Source: Luteimonas panaciterrae (GTDB lineage: Bacteria > Pseudomonadota > Gammaproteobacteria > Xanthomonadales > Xanthomonadaceae). From it: DNA of 64,000 nt. The notes under the pieces are model-generated. The model searched no databases and was not told the DNA's origin. It saw nothing but the letters and a program-made list of their open reading frames with translations. The translations under genes and the position numbers were made by a program. This document shows, piece by piece, positions 63,434-64,000 of the stretch. Location: assembly GCF_020511115.1 (NCBI RefSeq), contig NZ_JAJAVH010000001.1, forward strand, positions 372,001 through 436,000. The letters are read 5' to 3'. Positions within the stretch are counted from its first letter, which is position 1. The number at the start of each line of letters is the position of its first letter.

Positions 63434-64000
63434 ATGACCGACCCGTGCAACATCGCCGCCGCCCTGCCGAAACTCGCGGCCGAACGCCCCGACCAGATCG
63501 CGATGCGCTGCCCGAGTGGCAGCGGCCGCTACGACGTCACGCTCACCTACGCGCAACTGGACGCACGCAGCGACGCCATCGCCGCGGGCTTGGCCCGTCA
63601 CGGCATCCGCCGTGGCGTGCGCACCGTGGTGATGGTGCGGCCGACACCGGAATTCTTCCTGCTGATGTTCGCGCTGTTCAAGGCGGGTGCGGTGCCGGTG
63701 CTGGTCGATCCCGGCATCGACAAGCGCGCATTGAAGCAATGTCTGCGCGAAGCGCAGCCGCAGGCCTTCATCGGCATTCCGCTGGCGCATCTGGCGCGCG
63801 TGCTGCTCGGTTGGGCGCGTTCGGCGCGCATCCGCATCACCACCGGCGCCTTCGCTCTGCTCGCGGATACGACGCTGGCGCGTGTGGAGCGCGACGGTGC
63901 CGTCATCCACGCCAACACGGTCGGCGCCTCGCAGCTCGCCGACACCGAACCCGATGAAGTCGCCGCGATCGTGTTCACCAGCGGCTCCACCGGCATTCCC
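63434..64000 (+). CDS. oleC: OleC, beta-lactone synthetase (5' part, cut by window end)
   Basis: The first 189 codons of an AMP-binding (ANL) enzyme; OleC turns the beta-hydroxy acid into a beta-lactone. Visible: MTDPCNIAAALPKLAAERPD, LTYAQLDARSDAIAAGLARHGI, RTVVMVRPTPEFFLLMFALFKAGAVPVLVDPGI and the ATP loop AAIVFTSGSTGIP at the very end. The frame is still open at 64000. Linkage to oleAB identifies it. oleD is expected downstream. Confidence 0.92.
   Translation, partial: MTDPCNIAAALPKLAAERPDQIAMRCPSGSGRYDVTLTYAQLDARSDAIAAGLARHGIRRGVRTVVMVRPTPEFFLLMFALFKAGAVPVLVDPGIDKRALKQCLREAQPQAFIGIPLAHLARVLLGWARSARIRITTGAFALLADTTLARVERDGAVIHANTVGASQLADTEPDEVAAIVFTSGSTGIP

Overview
The window is a stretch of GC-rich chromosome (by eye about two thirds G+C) from a gammaproteobacterium of the order Xanthomonadales, most likely the Lysobacter/Luteimonas/Xanthomonas side. 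Evidence: an oleABC head-to-head olefin cluster, an Ax21-family outer-membrane protein, a XVIPCD protein (the recruitment domain of Xanthomonadales type IV effectors), a TorF porin joined to glnK-amtB, and a hemD-hemX-hemY run. No rRNA, tRNA, CRISPR array, insertion sequence or prophage was recognised. Almost all of it is ordinary core chromosome, densely coding on both strands, with small accessory patches near 45.1-46.4 kb and 60.4-61.1 kb.

Layout. 0-9.7 kb: a lysophospholipid acyltransferase, a YheT hydrolase, a TPR/sulfotransferase-like protein, a PEBP protein, a GAF-GGDEF diguanylate cyclase, an acyl-CoA synthetase, a META/DUF4377 lipoprotein and uppP. 9.8-14.9 kb: nitrogen assimilation, with glnA behind two NtrC sites and a sigma-54 promoter, then a TorF porin, glnK and amtB. 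15-25 kb: an amidase, lipase, CHRD and BON proteins; a MocR regulator divergent from a metallohydrolase, an EamA exporter and a reductase; a LysR regulator divergent from a DUF1989-ureohydrolase pair. 25-30.3 kb: a glycosyltransferase, a small membrane protein divergent from ntrB-ntrC with NtrC sites against both start codons, and sodC. 30.3-40.7 kb: an unknown protein, a thiolase, a Tat-exported hydrolase divergent from a MmyB-type regulator, a DUF4349 lipoprotein, an NTF2-like protein divergent from a LysR regulator, a lone XVIPCD protein, a CocE-like hydrolase and a NIPSNAP protein.

40.8-48.5 kb: hemY, hemX and hemD on the minus strand, a YiiD-type thioesterase, two unknown secreted proteins, a rhodanese, secB and gpsA. 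48.7-53.6 kb: an Ax21-like protein and a 977-residue trimeric autotransporter adhesin followed by a TpgA-like BamE/OmpA lipoprotein. 53.6-61.1 kb: trmL, a LysR-GST-SMR group, an SDR enzyme, a large M16 protease, a DUF4156 lipoprotein and a possible DUF6348 protein. 61.3-64 kb: oleA, oleB and the 5' part of oleC, which runs off the end.

How the genes work together: NtrB/NtrC (27-29.6 kb) probably control glnA through the sites at 9805 and 9837, while GlnK gates AmtB, so the nitrogen-stress circuit is contained in one 20-kb span. OleA-OleB-OleC make long-chain olefins by Claisen condensation of acyl-CoAs, beta-lactone formation and decarboxylation. The adhesin and TpgA-like protein form a secretion pair. 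Six inverted-repeat loci of a REP-like family lie between genes, and several convergent gene pairs share perfect hairpins that look like bidirectional terminators.
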